From Sinomonas notoginsengisoli (GTDB lineage Bacteria > Actinomycetota > Actinomycetes > Actinomycetales > Micrococcaceae): a stretch of DNA of 64,000 bases. A program made the position numbers and the translations under genes. The stretch lies in contig NZ_JAIZDP010000001.1 in assembly GCF_021554725.1 (NCBI RefSeq), positions 620,001 through 684,000 of the forward strand, given 5' to 3'. Positions within the stretch are counted from its first letter, which is position 1; every line of letters starts with the position of its first letter. The notes under the pieces were generated by a model, which saw nothing but the letters and a program-made list of their open reading frames with translations, was not told the origin of the DNA and made no database searches. Of this stretch, positions 32,834 to 41,288 are shown piece by piece.

Positions 32834-34162
32834 GTGACCGACACGAGTCCGTGGGTGCAGCCCCGCACTTCACTGTTCACCGACCACTACGAGCTCACGA
32901 TGCTCCAGGCCTCGCTCCACTCCGGTGCCGCACAGCGTCGGTGCGTGTTCGAGGCCTTCGCCCGCAGGCTTCCGGACGGGCGGCGGTATGGAGTGGTGGG
33001 CGGCACCGGACGCCTGCTCGAGGGCATCATGGACTTCCGGTTCTCAGATGCCGAGCTCGGCTTCCTCGAACGCACGCACGTGGTCAACCGCGAGACGCTC
33101 GACTACCTCGCGAACTACCGCTTCACGGGTAACGTGTACGGCTACGCCGAGGGCGAAGCCTACTTCCCGAACTCGCCAATCCTCATCGTCGAGTCCACGT
33201 TTGCCGAGGCCTGCATCCTGGAGACCTACGTCCTGTCGGTGCTCAACCACGACTCGGCGATCGCTGCCGCGGCCTCCCGCATGACCACGGCGGCCCATGG
33301 ACGTCCGTGCATCGAGATGGGCTCGCGTCGAACCCACGAGGAATCCGCGGTCGCCGCCGCGCGCGCTGCCGTCATCGCCGGGTTCGCCAGCACCTCGAAC
33401 CTCGAGGCGGGACTGCGGTACGGCATCGCAACGGTCGGCACGGCGGCACACTCCTTCACGCTCCTGCACGACACCGAACGGGACGCCTTCGAGGCACAGG
33501 TTGCGTCGATGGGCGTCGGGACGTCGCTACTGGTGGACACCTACGACGTCGAGACGGCAGTCCGCAGTGCCGTCGAGATCGCCGGTGACAAGCTAGGCGC
33601 AGTCCGCCTCGACTCTGGCGATCTGATCGAACAGGCGCACTGGGTCCGCGAGCTCCTCGACGAGCTCGGCAACGTCAACACGCGCATCATGGTCACCTCG
33701 GACCTGGACGAGTACGCGATAGCCGCGCTGCAGTCCGCGCCCGTGGACGCGTACGGCGTCGGCACCTCCCTCGTCACCGGCTCCGGCGCCCCCACCGCGT
33801 CCATGGTGTACAAGCTCGTGAGCCACACCGACGACGACGGCAGGGAGGTCTCCGTCGCCAAGGCGTCCAAGAACAAGGCGACCGTGGGCGGCCGCAAGTA
33901 CGCCCTCAGGCGCCTGGACGAGCGGGGGCGTGCGACGCACGAGATCATCGGCGTGGGACACCGCCCGCACGACGACGGCAATGACCGCCCGCTGCTAGAG
34001 CACTTCATCGTCGACGGCGAGCTGAAGCCGGGATGGACGGGCCCGGAGGGCGTTGCACGCGCGCGGGAGCGCCATGCGGCGTCGCTTGCCGAGTTGCCCT
34101 CCTCCGTCCAGCGCATGCACCGGGGAGAAGCTGCAATCCCGACGGTCTACGAGGACAACTGA
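32834..34162 (+). CDS. pncB: Nicotinate phosphoribosyltransferase
   Basis: 442 aa. It converts nicotinate to nicotinate mononucleotide. TDHYELTMLQA (16-26), GTAAHSFTLLH and VRLDSGDL (phosphoribosyl site) are family hallmarks. It converges with pncA 15 bases away, and together they carry out the salvage route nicotinamide to nicotinate to NaMN. The GTG start is leaderless. Confidence 0.95.
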   Translation: MTDTSPWVQPRTSLFTDHYELTMLQASLHSGAAQRRCVFEAFARRLPDGRRYGVVGGTGRLLEGIMDFRFSDAELGFLERTHVVNRETLDYLANYRFTGNVYGYAEGEAYFPNSPILIVESTFAEACILETYVLSVLNHDSAIAAAASRMTTAAHGRPCIEMGSRRTHEESAVAAARAAVIAGFASTSNLEAGLRYGIATVGTAAHSFTLLHDTERDAFEAQVASMGVGTSLLVDTYDVETAVRSAVEIAGDKLGAVRLDSGDLIEQAHWVRELLDELGNVNTRIMVTSDLDEYAIAALQSAPVDAYGVGTSLVTGSGAPTASMVYKLVSHTDDDGREVSVAKASKNKATVGGRKYALRRLDERGRATHEIIGVGHRPHDDGNDRPLLEHFIVDGELKPGWTGPEGVARARERHAASLAELPSSVQRMHRGEAAIPTVYEDN

Positions 34163-34177
34163 CGTCCAGGCCGGTGC

Positions 34178-34771
34178 TCAGGACTCGAGGGTTACGCCGG
34201 CTGTCTCGAGGTCACGGTACGTAAGCGTGAGATCCTGCGCGATTCCCGCACAGAGTCCGGTCAGGACCCGAGTGCTGTAGCCGGCGTGCGCTGCGTCGAG
34301 AGCCGTCGCCTTGACGCAGTAGTCGGTCGCGATGCCGACGACGTCGACCGCTTGGATACGGCGTTCGCGGAGCCACTCGTCGAGCGTGGAGGAATCATCT
34401 GCATGGCCGGCCGCGTCGCCGTATTGGGCGAGATGGCCCTCAAAGCCCGAGTATGCCGCGGCATACTGCCCCTTGCGGAACATCGCGTCCACACCTGCAA
34501 CGTCGAGCGAGGGGTGGAATTCCGCGCCAGGGCTCCCTGCCACGCAATGCGCGGGCCATGAGTCGACGAAGTCCGGGTGCTCCGAGAAGTGGTCGCCCGG
34601 GTCAACGTGCCAATCCTGGGTGGTGACGATCGCGTCGTACTCGGCCGCATGCTCCGCGAGGAACGAGCTGATGCGGGAGGCGGCTGAAGCGCCGCCCTCG
34701 ACCGCGAGGGAGCCGCCCTCGCAGAAGTCATTCTGGACATCGACGATCACGAGTGCGCGGGATGCATCCAT
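34178..34771 (-). CDS. pncA: Nicotinamidase
   Basis: 197 aa, isochorismatase-fold amidase. The catalytic triad is Asp11 (IVDVQNDF), a Lys in MFRKGQ and a Cys in GIATDYCVKAT. The metal site is in QDWHVDPGDHFSEHPDF. It deamidates nicotinamide to nicotinate, the PncB substrate. GAGAAT 6 bases upstream of the ATG may be the -10 box of a leaderless message. Confidence 0.95.
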   Translation of the reverse strand: MDASRALVIVDVQNDFCEGGSLAVEGGASAASRISSFLAEHAAEYDAIVTTQDWHVDPGDHFSEHPDFVDSWPAHCVAGSPGAEFHPSLDVAGVDAMFRKGQYAAAYSGFEGHLAQYGDAAGHADDSSTLDEWLRERRIQAVDVVGIATDYCVKATALDAAHAGYSTRVLTGLCAGIAQDLTLTYRDLETAGVTLES

Positions 34772-34777
34772 GGCACC

Positions 34778-34807
34778 ATTCTCGCCCTTACTTCACGCAG
34801 CGCGTGA
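34778..34807 (-). promoter_or_regulatory. pncA promoter with overlapping palindrome
   Basis: GAGAAT (34778-34783, minus strand) ends 6 bases before ATG 34771. A 15-bp perfect palindrome, TCACGC-AGC-GCGTGA (34793-34807), covers the spacer and -35 region. The 10-mer CTCGCCCTTA occurs at 34781-34790 and again at 34819-34828. An operator for an NAD-biosynthesis regulator is possible (inference). Confidence 0.4.
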
Positions 34808-34841
34808 TGGCCAGAAGGCTCGCCCTTAGGAGGGGAGGATG

Positions 34842-36650
34842 TCAGGCGCGCCCAACGAACCAGTCCGCAAGCTTCGCCAGCCGCGCCTTGAGCTGCTCCT
34901 CGCTCGCCTGCGCCACAGCGGGGCCCCCGCACAGCTCGCGGAGCTTGTTGTGCACCATTCCATGGGGGGTGCCGGTGCGGGCGCTCCAGGCTGAGACGTT
35001 CTTCGCGAGCTCGTGCCGCAGGTCCATGAGCCGGCGGTGGTCGGGGACGCCGGACGGCCCCGAGGACGGGGGCCGCGAGCGGTGCCGTGAGACCTGCTCC
35101 TGCTGTCGCTGCCTCAGCAGCGTCGCGACCTGGTCAGCGTCGAGCAGCCCCGGGATGCCGAGGAAGTCGAGCTCCTCGTCCGAGCCGACGTCGCCGCCCA
35201 TACCGAACTCGCCGCCGTCGAACAGCACGCGGTCAAACGCCGCCTGCGACTCGAGGGCCTCGTACGTGCCCTTGGCCAGGGTATCGGAGGCCTTCTCCTC
35301 ACGGTTTGCCTCCTCCATGAGGGACTCCTCGAGGTCCATGAGCCCGTCCTCGTCATGGGACGGCCGGTCGAGCGCGTGGTCCCTCTCGAGCTCCATGGAG
35401 TTCGCGAGCGCCATGAGCTGCGGCACCGAGGGCAGGAAGACCGAGGCTGTCTCCCCCCGGCGCCGAGCGCGCACGAACCGCCCCACCGCCTGGGCGAAGA
35501 ACAGCGGCGTCGATGTCGACGTCGCGTAGACACCGACCGCGAGGCGCGGCACGTCGACGCCCTCGGACACCATGCGGACCGCTACCATCCAGCGTTTGTC
35601 CCCGGCTGAGAAGTCCTCGATCTTGGTGGAGGCCTTTGCGTCATCGGACAGGATGACCGCGGGCGACTCGCCCGTGATCTTCTTCAGCAGGCCAGCGTAC
35701 GCCCGCGCGTCGTCATGGTCGGTCGCGATGACGAGGCCGCCGGCGTCCGGTACTGAGCGGCGCACCTCGGTGAGCCTCCGATCGGCGCCCGCGAGCACCG
35801 CAGGAATCCACTCGCCCTGTGGGTTGAGGGCCGTCCGCCACGCTTGGGCGGTCACGTCCTTGGTCACGGCGGCCTCTCCGAGGGACGCGGCCATTTCCTC
35901 GCCCGCGCTCGTGCGCCACCGCATCTGCCCCGAGTACGCCATGAAGATCACGGGCCGGACCACGTGGTCGCGCAGAGCCTCCCCGTAGCCGTACGTGTAG
36001 TCGGCCTTGGACCGGCGGATTCCGTCCTTGTCCTCGGCGTACTCAACGAACGGGATCGGCGAGGTGTCCGAGCGGAAGGGGGTTCCGGTCAGGGCAACGC
36101 GTCGGACGGCGGGGTCGAACGCCTCACGGAGGCCGTCGCCCCACGAGAGGGACTCCCCGCCGTGGTGGATCTCGTCGAGGACCACGAGCGTCCGTGCGGC
36201 CTCGGTCTTGGCCCGGTGCAGGAGGGGCTTGCTCGCGACCTGCGCATAGGTCACGGCCACCCCGACGAAGTCGCGGCCGTGCGCGCCGTCGGCGTTCTTG
36301 AAGTTCGGGTCGATGGCAATGCCGACGCGTGCAGCGGCATCAGCCCACTGGCGCTTGAGGTGATCGGTCGGCGCGACGATGGTGACCCGGTTGACGATGC
36401 CCCGCTCGATGAGTGTCGACGCGACGCGCAGGGCGAAGGTCGTCTTGCCGGCGCCGGGCGTCGCGACGGCGAGGTAATCCCTCGGTGCGAGGGATAGGTA
36501 CTTGTCGAGCGCCTCCTGCTGCCATGCGCGCAGCTTTGGTGCGGTGCCCCAGGCGGCCCGGTCGGGGAACGCAGGGGGGAGGGTGGGAGAGGCCGGGGGG
36601 AGGGATGAACCGGGGGTCGACGACGGATCCCCGAACAGGGTTTCCCTCAC
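34842..36650 (-). CDS. Superfamily 2 DEAD/DEAH-box helicase
   Basis: 602 aa. Walker A ATPGAGKT (63-70), motif II DEIHH (about 154), motif III ALTGTPFRSD (about 192) and motif VI QAVGRFVRARR (about 380) are visible. It is an SSL2/XPB-like DNA helicase or translocase with an acidic, Glu-rich linker (about 430-490) and an Arg-rich C-terminal region. It is widespread in actinobacteria with unknown role, probably DNA repair. The GTG start overlaps the stop of the MFS gene (GTGA). Confidence 0.9.
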   Translation of the reverse strand: MRETLFGDPSSTPGSSLPPASPTLPPAFPDRAAWGTAPKLRAWQQEALDKYLSLAPRDYLAVATPGAGKTTFALRVASTLIERGIVNRVTIVAPTDHLKRQWADAAARVGIAIDPNFKNADGAHGRDFVGVAVTYAQVASKPLLHRAKTEAARTLVVLDEIHHGGESLSWGDGLREAFDPAVRRVALTGTPFRSDTSPIPFVEYAEDKDGIRRSKADYTYGYGEALRDHVVRPVIFMAYSGQMRWRTSAGEEMAASLGEAAVTKDVTAQAWRTALNPQGEWIPAVLAGADRRLTEVRRSVPDAGGLVIATDHDDARAYAGLLKKITGESPAVILSDDAKASTKIEDFSAGDKRWMVAVRMVSEGVDVPRLAVGVYATSTSTPLFFAQAVGRFVRARRRGETASVFLPSVPQLMALANSMELERDHALDRPSHDEDGLMDLEESLMEEANREEKASDTLAKGTYEALESQAAFDRVLFDGGEFGMGGDVGSDEELDFLGIPGLLDADQVATLLRQRQQEQVSRHRSRPPSSGPSGVPDHRRLMDLRHELAKNVSAWSARTGTPHGMVHNKLRELCGGPAVAQASEEQLKARLAKLADWFVGRA

Positions 36651-38116
36651 GCGCTCTCCCCGTCGGCGCGTCCCTCGGACACAGGCGACCGCGCGTCGCG
36701 CGACCTCCCACTGGCGGACGCTGCCAGAAGCGCAGAAACCATGAGGGCCGTGGCCAACGGGACGAAGACCGAGGGCCCAGGAACCGCCCCCGGGGTCAGT
36801 AGCAGCGAGTACAGCGTTCCAGCTCCGGCGGTTCCAATCACTCCACCGAGCATATCGGCCATCTGGAGGGAGGCCGAATTCCGCCCCCTCGTGGCGGCAT
36901 CACTGTAGTCGAGCACGAGCACCGATGTCGTAGTCACGGACAGGCCCATGCCCGTCCCGGCGAGGAACCACGAGGCCGCGAGGAGCCACGGGGTGACTCC
37001 TGCGGCGACCGTGGCGGCGATGGATCCGAGGCCTACCGTCAGGATCACCGACCCGAGCACGAGGAAGGCCGGCTTGGGGAGCCATCCACGGGCCTGCGCG
37101 AACGAGCCGATGGTCCATCCGACAGCCCCGCCGGTGAGGGCGAGGCCCGCGACCGACGGCTCGAGTCCGTACGCGTCGACCAGGATGAGGGGAATGAAGG
37201 CCTCCGCGCCGAAGAACGCGAGGGTCAGGAGCGCGCGCACCACCATGACGGCTGGCAGCCCCCTCGCGACCCGTGCCACACCGGGGGGCATGAGCCTCGG
37301 TGCCGTCGCCACGACGCCTGCGATCCCGGCAAGCACGACGGCGGCGAGTGCGGCCGGCGGGATTGTCACCGCCGTCCCGGGGTCGGCCCAGGATTGGACC
37401 GCCCATTGCGCCCCTGCGACGCCACCGGCGAGGATGACGCCCAGGAGGGCACGCCGTCGTCCTTCGCCGCGACCCAGTGCGACCTCGTCGGGTGCCCCCA
37501 GTCCGCGCACGCGTGGCCACGTCAGCCCTACCGCCACCACGACAATCGGTGCAACCCCGAAGAACACCCATCTCCAGCTCGCGTGCTGGGCGAGGAGCCC
37601 CGAGACGTATGGCCCCACGAGGGACGGGACGACCCACGCGGCCGAGAACCAGCTGAACAGGACGGGCTGGAGGGCGGACGGCAGCGTCTGGCCGATGATG
37701 ACGTAGAGCGGGACAATCATGAGCCCGGTGCCCGCACCGGATACCATGCGCCCGATCGTGAAGACCGAGAAGTCCCACGCGCCGCCGGCCAGCACGAGCC
37801 CGCCGGTCATGAGCACGAGCCCCGTCAGGAGGGATGGCCGGGGCCCGCTGCGGTCGCACCACGGACCGGCAGCCGCAGTGGCCGCCAAGGACGCCGTGAG
37901 GAAGAGGGAGAACGCGAGCCCGTACGCACGCTGGCCGCCGAGGTCCGCTGCGACAACCGGCATCGCCGTCGTGACGGCCATCGCCTCGAACGCGCTGCAC
38001 GTGACGATAGCCAGGAGCCCGATCACCAGTCCCCGGTAGACGGAGGACATGAGCCGGGGTGAGCGCGACGGGGTTCCAGCTGCCCCGTGGGGACCGTCCC
38101 CCACAGGTGCCGTCAC
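36647..38116 (-). CDS. MFS transporter (multidrug efflux, DHA-type)
   Basis: 489 aa with 12-14 hydrophobic segments. VTTAMPVVAADLGG in helix 1 and CDRSGPRPSLL in the loop 2-3 region fit drug:H+ antiporters. GTG 38116 lies 4 bases after the DUF3039 stop, suggesting coupling; ATG 38050 is an alternative that drops a 22-residue leader. It forms a unit DUF3039-MFS-helicase. Confidence 0.85.
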   Translation of the reverse strand: MTAPVGDGPHGAAGTPSRSPRLMSSVYRGLVIGLLAIVTCSAFEAMAVTTAMPVVAADLGGQRAYGLAFSLFLTASLAATAAAGPWCDRSGPRPSLLTGLVLMTGGLVLAGGAWDFSVFTIGRMVSGAGTGLMIVPLYVIIGQTLPSALQPVLFSWFSAAWVVPSLVGPYVSGLLAQHASWRWVFFGVAPIVVVAVGLTWPRVRGLGAPDEVALGRGEGRRRALLGVILAGGVAGAQWAVQSWADPGTAVTIPPAALAAVVLAGIAGVVATAPRLMPPGVARVARGLPAVMVVRALLTLAFFGAEAFIPLILVDAYGLEPSVAGLALTGGAVGWTIGSFAQARGWLPKPAFLVLGSVILTVGLGSIAATVAAGVTPWLLAASWFLAGTGMGLSVTTTSVLVLDYSDAATRGRNSASLQMADMLGGVIGTAGAGTLYSLLLTPGAVPGPSVFVPLATALMVSALLAASASGRSRDARSPVSEGRADGESA

Positions 38117-38120
38117 CGGG

Positions 38121-38447
38121 TCAGGACTTGTTGTCGTCGCCGCCGGGGCGCAGGCCCTCGTAGATCTCCTTGCATGTAGGGCAGACAGGGAACTTCTTGG
38201 GGTCGCGGCCTGGGGTCCAGACCTTGCCGCAGAGCGCGATCACAGGTTCGCCGGTGAGGGCGGACTCCATGATCTTCTCCTTGCGCACATAGTGGGAGAA
38301 CCGTTCGCGGTCACCAGGCTCAAGCTCCTCACGGAGTTCCTCGCGCTCGATCGTCGCGGTGGATCCGCCGCGCGTAGGCTCGCCGGGGTCGGTGCCGAAG
38401 GGATCGCCGGGCTGGGACTGGAATGGGTCCGGAGGCATCGTGGTCAT
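38121..38447 (-). CDS. DUF3039 protein
   Basis: 108 aa. The C-terminal half has ALCGKVWTPGRDPKKFPVC followed by PTCKEIYEGL, the DUF3039 signature; the Cys residues could bind zinc. The N-terminal half is Pro/Asp/Glu-rich. ATG 38447 is set by TAGCAT 7 bases upstream. Function unknown. Confidence 0.88.
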   Translation of the reverse strand: MTTMPPDPFQSQPGDPFGTDPGEPTRGGSTATIEREELREELEPGDRERFSHYVRKEKIMESALTGEPVIALCGKVWTPGRDPKKFPVCPTCKEIYEGLRPGGDDNKS

Positions 38448-38454
38448 GGATTCC

Positions 38455-38460
38455 ATGCTA
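38455..38460 (-). promoter_or_regulatory. Leaderless -10 box of the DUF3039 gene
   Basis: TAGCAT on the minus strand ends 7 bases before ATG 38447. It lies just beyond the end of the nagB remnant. Confidence 0.6.
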
Positions 38461-38482
38461 GCTCGCGCGCATGGACCTGGGC

Positions 38483-38874
38483 TCAGAGCTTCTGCCACGG
38501 CGGCTTGTTCTCGTAGGCGTGGCGGTAGTAGTCGGCGAGCCGGAGCGAGGACGCCGCCGCCTCGTCGACGATCACCGTGGCGTGGGGGTGGAACCTCGTC
38601 GATCGAGGCCGCCTCGTACGCACCGCAGGGCGCCTCGAGGTCGTCGGCGCAGGCGTCCGGGCTGTGGACCCGCTCTGGGTCGATGGTGACGCGCGAGGCG
38701 AAGTCGCGCCGGATGACTCACCGGTACGACTCCGGATGGTTCGCCGGCAGGCCAACGTACTCGTCCAGCACGAACGCGGAGGACTCCGTCCGGCTTGCTC
38801 TCCAGGAGCGTCGAGAATACTGACGCAGCGATCCTGCCCACATCCCGCGAGTCCTTGAGGATGACAACTTCCAG
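38483..38874 (-). pseudogene. nagB: Decayed glucosamine-6-phosphate deaminase gene
   Basis: Three blocks of NagB occur in order but in three different frames. An N-terminal block begins [18 protein letters not shown] (about 38780-38874). A middle block contains [18 protein letters not shown] (about 38705-38765). A C-terminal block contains [22 protein letters not shown] and ends PPWQKL (38483 to about 38600). About 390 bases remain of the roughly 780 expected. The active-site centre is deleted, and the expected ATG reads CTG at 38874 after GGGGAG. The gene cannot make an enzyme. Confidence 0.85.
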
Positions 38875-38917
38875 GGTGGATCTCCCCTCGCCTGGCCTGC
38901 AGCCGGTGTGCGGACCG

Positions 38918-40516
38918 TCACCCCGCCTTGGTGAGGCTTGCGTACAGTTCCGGGGCGCGCACATCCATGAGCCTGCCGCCCAGGAGGACTCCGAGGGCGA
39001 GGAGTCCGCCGCCCAGCAGGACCCCGACACCGAGGCATGCCCACCCGTACACCGGCGCGCCGCCCGTCGCGGCGAGGGCAGTGAGCACGATCTCGGGCAA
39101 GGCGAGGATTCCGAGTGCCGCGATCCCGCCGAGCTGGACGAGGATGGTCTGCGTGCTCGCGCCAGCCGGCCTGCGGAAGGGGCTCTCCCCCGGCAACGGC
39201 ACCGTGACCGTGTAGCGGGCGGAGACCACCGAGGAGAGCCCGACGCCGGAGAGGAGCACGCCGAGTGCGAGTCCCAGGAAGGACGGGAACAGCCGCCAGT
39301 CTCCCGCGAGCAGGAACGGGAGCGCTGTGATCAGGGTCATTATGGGGAGTGCGAACAGCAGCAGCGCCGCCGCCCGTCCCATCCGGTCGGACCGGCCCCT
39401 CACTCCGGCGGAAACGTGCAGCGAGAAGGCTGTGGAGTCGTACGAGACGTCCGCGGAGATCGACCACGCGAGGATGAATGCGGCGAGCGGGCCGGCGATG
39501 ACAAGCGGCCCGTCGAGCAGCGAGACGTGCTCCGCGCGGCGGGTGATCGAGGAGGCGTAGAGGACCACGGGCAGGAGCGGAACGACGATCAGGCCAGTGG
39601 TGTACCGCGGGTCCCGGATCCAGTAGGTCAGGGCGCGGGCGGCGACCGCCCCCGCAGGGCTCGGCGGCATCCATCCGAAGGCCCCGAGCCCGCGGCGGGA
39701 GGACCGTGCCCTCGGCGCCGAGCGGCTGCCCGGGCTCTCGAGCGCCCGCGCCAAGGCCCAGGACCAGCCCCAGGCGGCAAGGACGAGGGCCGCGGCCGCG
39801 ATGACGAGCTTGGCCAGTGCCTCGAGGACGTTGCCCTCGGCCGCGGCGGCAGGCGCCGAGAACGGTGCGCCCAGTGGAGTCCAGGCCAGTACGTCGGCCC
39901 AGGCGACGAGGCCCGGTGTCCCGCCGCCGCCCATGCCCCTCGCCAGCAGGGAGATAGCCGGCCCGAGCAGCATGAGGGGGACGACGAACGCGATCCGGCT
40001 CACGTCGCGGAAGCGGCGCGAGGAGGCCAGCTCCGAGGCGATGCTCGCGACGAGCCGGCTCACGACCACGCACAGTCCGAGCGCGAGCACCGCCCCGACA
40101 GCCGCCACGATGAAGGCCAGCAGCCCACGCGTCCAGGGAACCGTCGACGCGGCAAGTACGAGCGTGGTGCACACTCCGGGCACCCCGATGAGCCCCGTGA
40201 CTGCCTGCCCCATGAGGAGCTGGCGCAGCGGGATGGGGAAGAGCGCGAAGCGGGCCGGGTCCAGTGTGAGGTCGATGCCCGCGAAGAGGACCGGCGTGAG
40301 CGCCCACCCGACCACCAGGAGCGAACCGGCCAGAACCATCACCGTCTCGGCCAACGGCGTGGGCAGCACACTGAGCGCGAGGAGGCCCACGACCGCGAGG
40401 AACACGAGCCACAGCCCGTAGAGGGCGCCGAGAACGATGCCCACGAGCTGCCACGGGCTGCGGCGCAGGCCGTTGCGCAGAAGGAGCAGCTTGAGCCGGA
40501 TCAGGTGTGCAACCAC
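38918..40516 (-). CDS. ABC exporter permease, unknown substrate
   Basis: 532 aa with about 12 hydrophobic segments in two halves. The middle hydrophilic loop (about 275-300) is Arg/Ser-rich. Its GTG start lies 16 bases inside the 3' end of the ATPase gene, so both form one transporter. It looks like actinobacterial ABC-2-type permeases. No substrate clue is present. Confidence 0.82.
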   Translation of the reverse strand: MVAHLIRLKLLLLRNGLRRSPWQLVGIVLGALYGLWLVFLAVVGLLALSVLPTPLAETVMVLAGSLLVVGWALTPVLFAGIDLTLDPARFALFPIPLRQLLMGQAVTGLIGVPGVCTTLVLAASTVPWTRGLLAFIVAAVGAVLALGLCVVVSRLVASIASELASSRRFRDVSRIAFVVPLMLLGPAISLLARGMGGGGTPGLVAWADVLAWTPLGAPFSAPAAAAEGNVLEALAKLVIAAAALVLAAWGWSWALARALESPGSRSAPRARSSRRGLGAFGWMPPSPAGAVAARALTYWIRDPRYTTGLIVVPLLPVVLYASSITRRAEHVSLLDGPLVIAGPLAAFILAWSISADVSYDSTAFSLHVSAGVRGRSDRMGRAAALLLFALPIMTLITALPFLLAGDWRLFPSFLGLALGVLLSGVGLSSVVSARYTVTVPLPGESPFRRPAGASTQTILVQLGGIAALGILALPEIVLTALAATGGAPVYGWACLGVGVLLGGGLLALGVLLGGRLMDVRAPELYASLTKAG

Positions 40517-41274
40517 GTCAGGCCCTCGGTGTGCCCCCGGCCTCCCATGAGGGCCACGAAGCGGTCCTCGAGGGTCTCCCCATCGCGGACCTCATCCACC
40601 GTCCCGGCGGCGAGGATGCGGCCCTGGGCCACGACGGCGACGTGGTCGCACATGCGCTGGACCAGGTCCATGACGTGGCTCGAGACCACAACGGTGCCCC
40701 CCGAGCGGACGAAGTCGGACAGGATGGCCCGGATGCTCGAGGCCGAGACCGGGTCCACCGACTCGAAGGGCTCGTCGAGGACGAGGACCTTCGGCGCGTG
40801 GACCAGCGATGCCGCGAGCGCGATCTTCTTGGTCATGCCCGCGGAGTAGTCGACGACGAGCGTCCGAGCGTCCGGTGTCAGGTCGAACGCCTCGAGCAGG
40901 TCGCGGGTGCGCTGTGCCACGGTGGCGCGGTCCAGACCGCGGAGCAGGCCCGAGTAGGTCAGGAGCTGCTCGCCGCTGAGCCGGTCAAAGAGCCGGACAC
41001 CGTCAGGGAGGACGCCCAGCAGGCGCTTCGCTGCGAGGGGGTCCGCCCACACGTCCACACCAAGCACGGATGCGCTTCCCACGTCGGGCCGCAGGAGGCC
41101 CGTGGCCATGGACAACGTGGTGGTCTTGCCCGCGCCGTTCGGCCCGACGAGGCCGTAGAACGACCCCGTGGGAACCTCGAGGCTGATGCCGTTGACGGCG
41201 ACCTTGCCGCCGAAGGCCTTGACCAGGCCGCGCAGCGACAGCGCGGAGTGCGTGGACGGGACGGGATCAGCCAT
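40501..41274 (-). CDS. ABC transporter ATP-binding protein
   Basis: 257 aa. Walker A GPNGAGKTT (about 44-52), a signature-like motif YSAGMTKKIAL (about 144) in place of LSGGQ, Walker B KVLVLDEPFESVD and switch His in SSHVMD. It is the motor for the permease encoded by the overlapping downstream gene. It is 14 bases downstream of the thioredoxin-like gene. Confidence 0.92.
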   Translation of the reverse strand: MADPVPSTHSALSLRGLVKAFGGKVAVNGISLEVPTGSFYGLVGPNGAGKTTTLSMATGLLRPDVGSASVLGVDVWADPLAAKRLLGVLPDGVRLFDRLSGEQLLTYSGLLRGLDRATVAQRTRDLLEAFDLTPDARTLVVDYSAGMTKKIALAASLVHAPKVLVLDEPFESVDPVSASSIRAILSDFVRSGGTVVVSSHVMDLVQRMCDHVAVVAQGRILAAGTVDEVRDGETLEDRFVALMGGRGHTEGLTWLHT

Positions 41275-41288
41275 GAGAGCCTGCCGGA

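Noticed and set aside
38572-39030. A separate small gene beginning with the NagB-like N-terminus
   Set aside because: The NagB similarity ends after about 33 residues at a frame break, and the remaining fragments appear in other frames, so the region is a pseudogene.
38795-40849. 684-codon open frame on the plus strand opposite the ABC permease and ATPase genes
   Set aside because: Low-complexity Arg/Glu/Gly/Pro translation with no motif; it mirrors real coding on the other strand.
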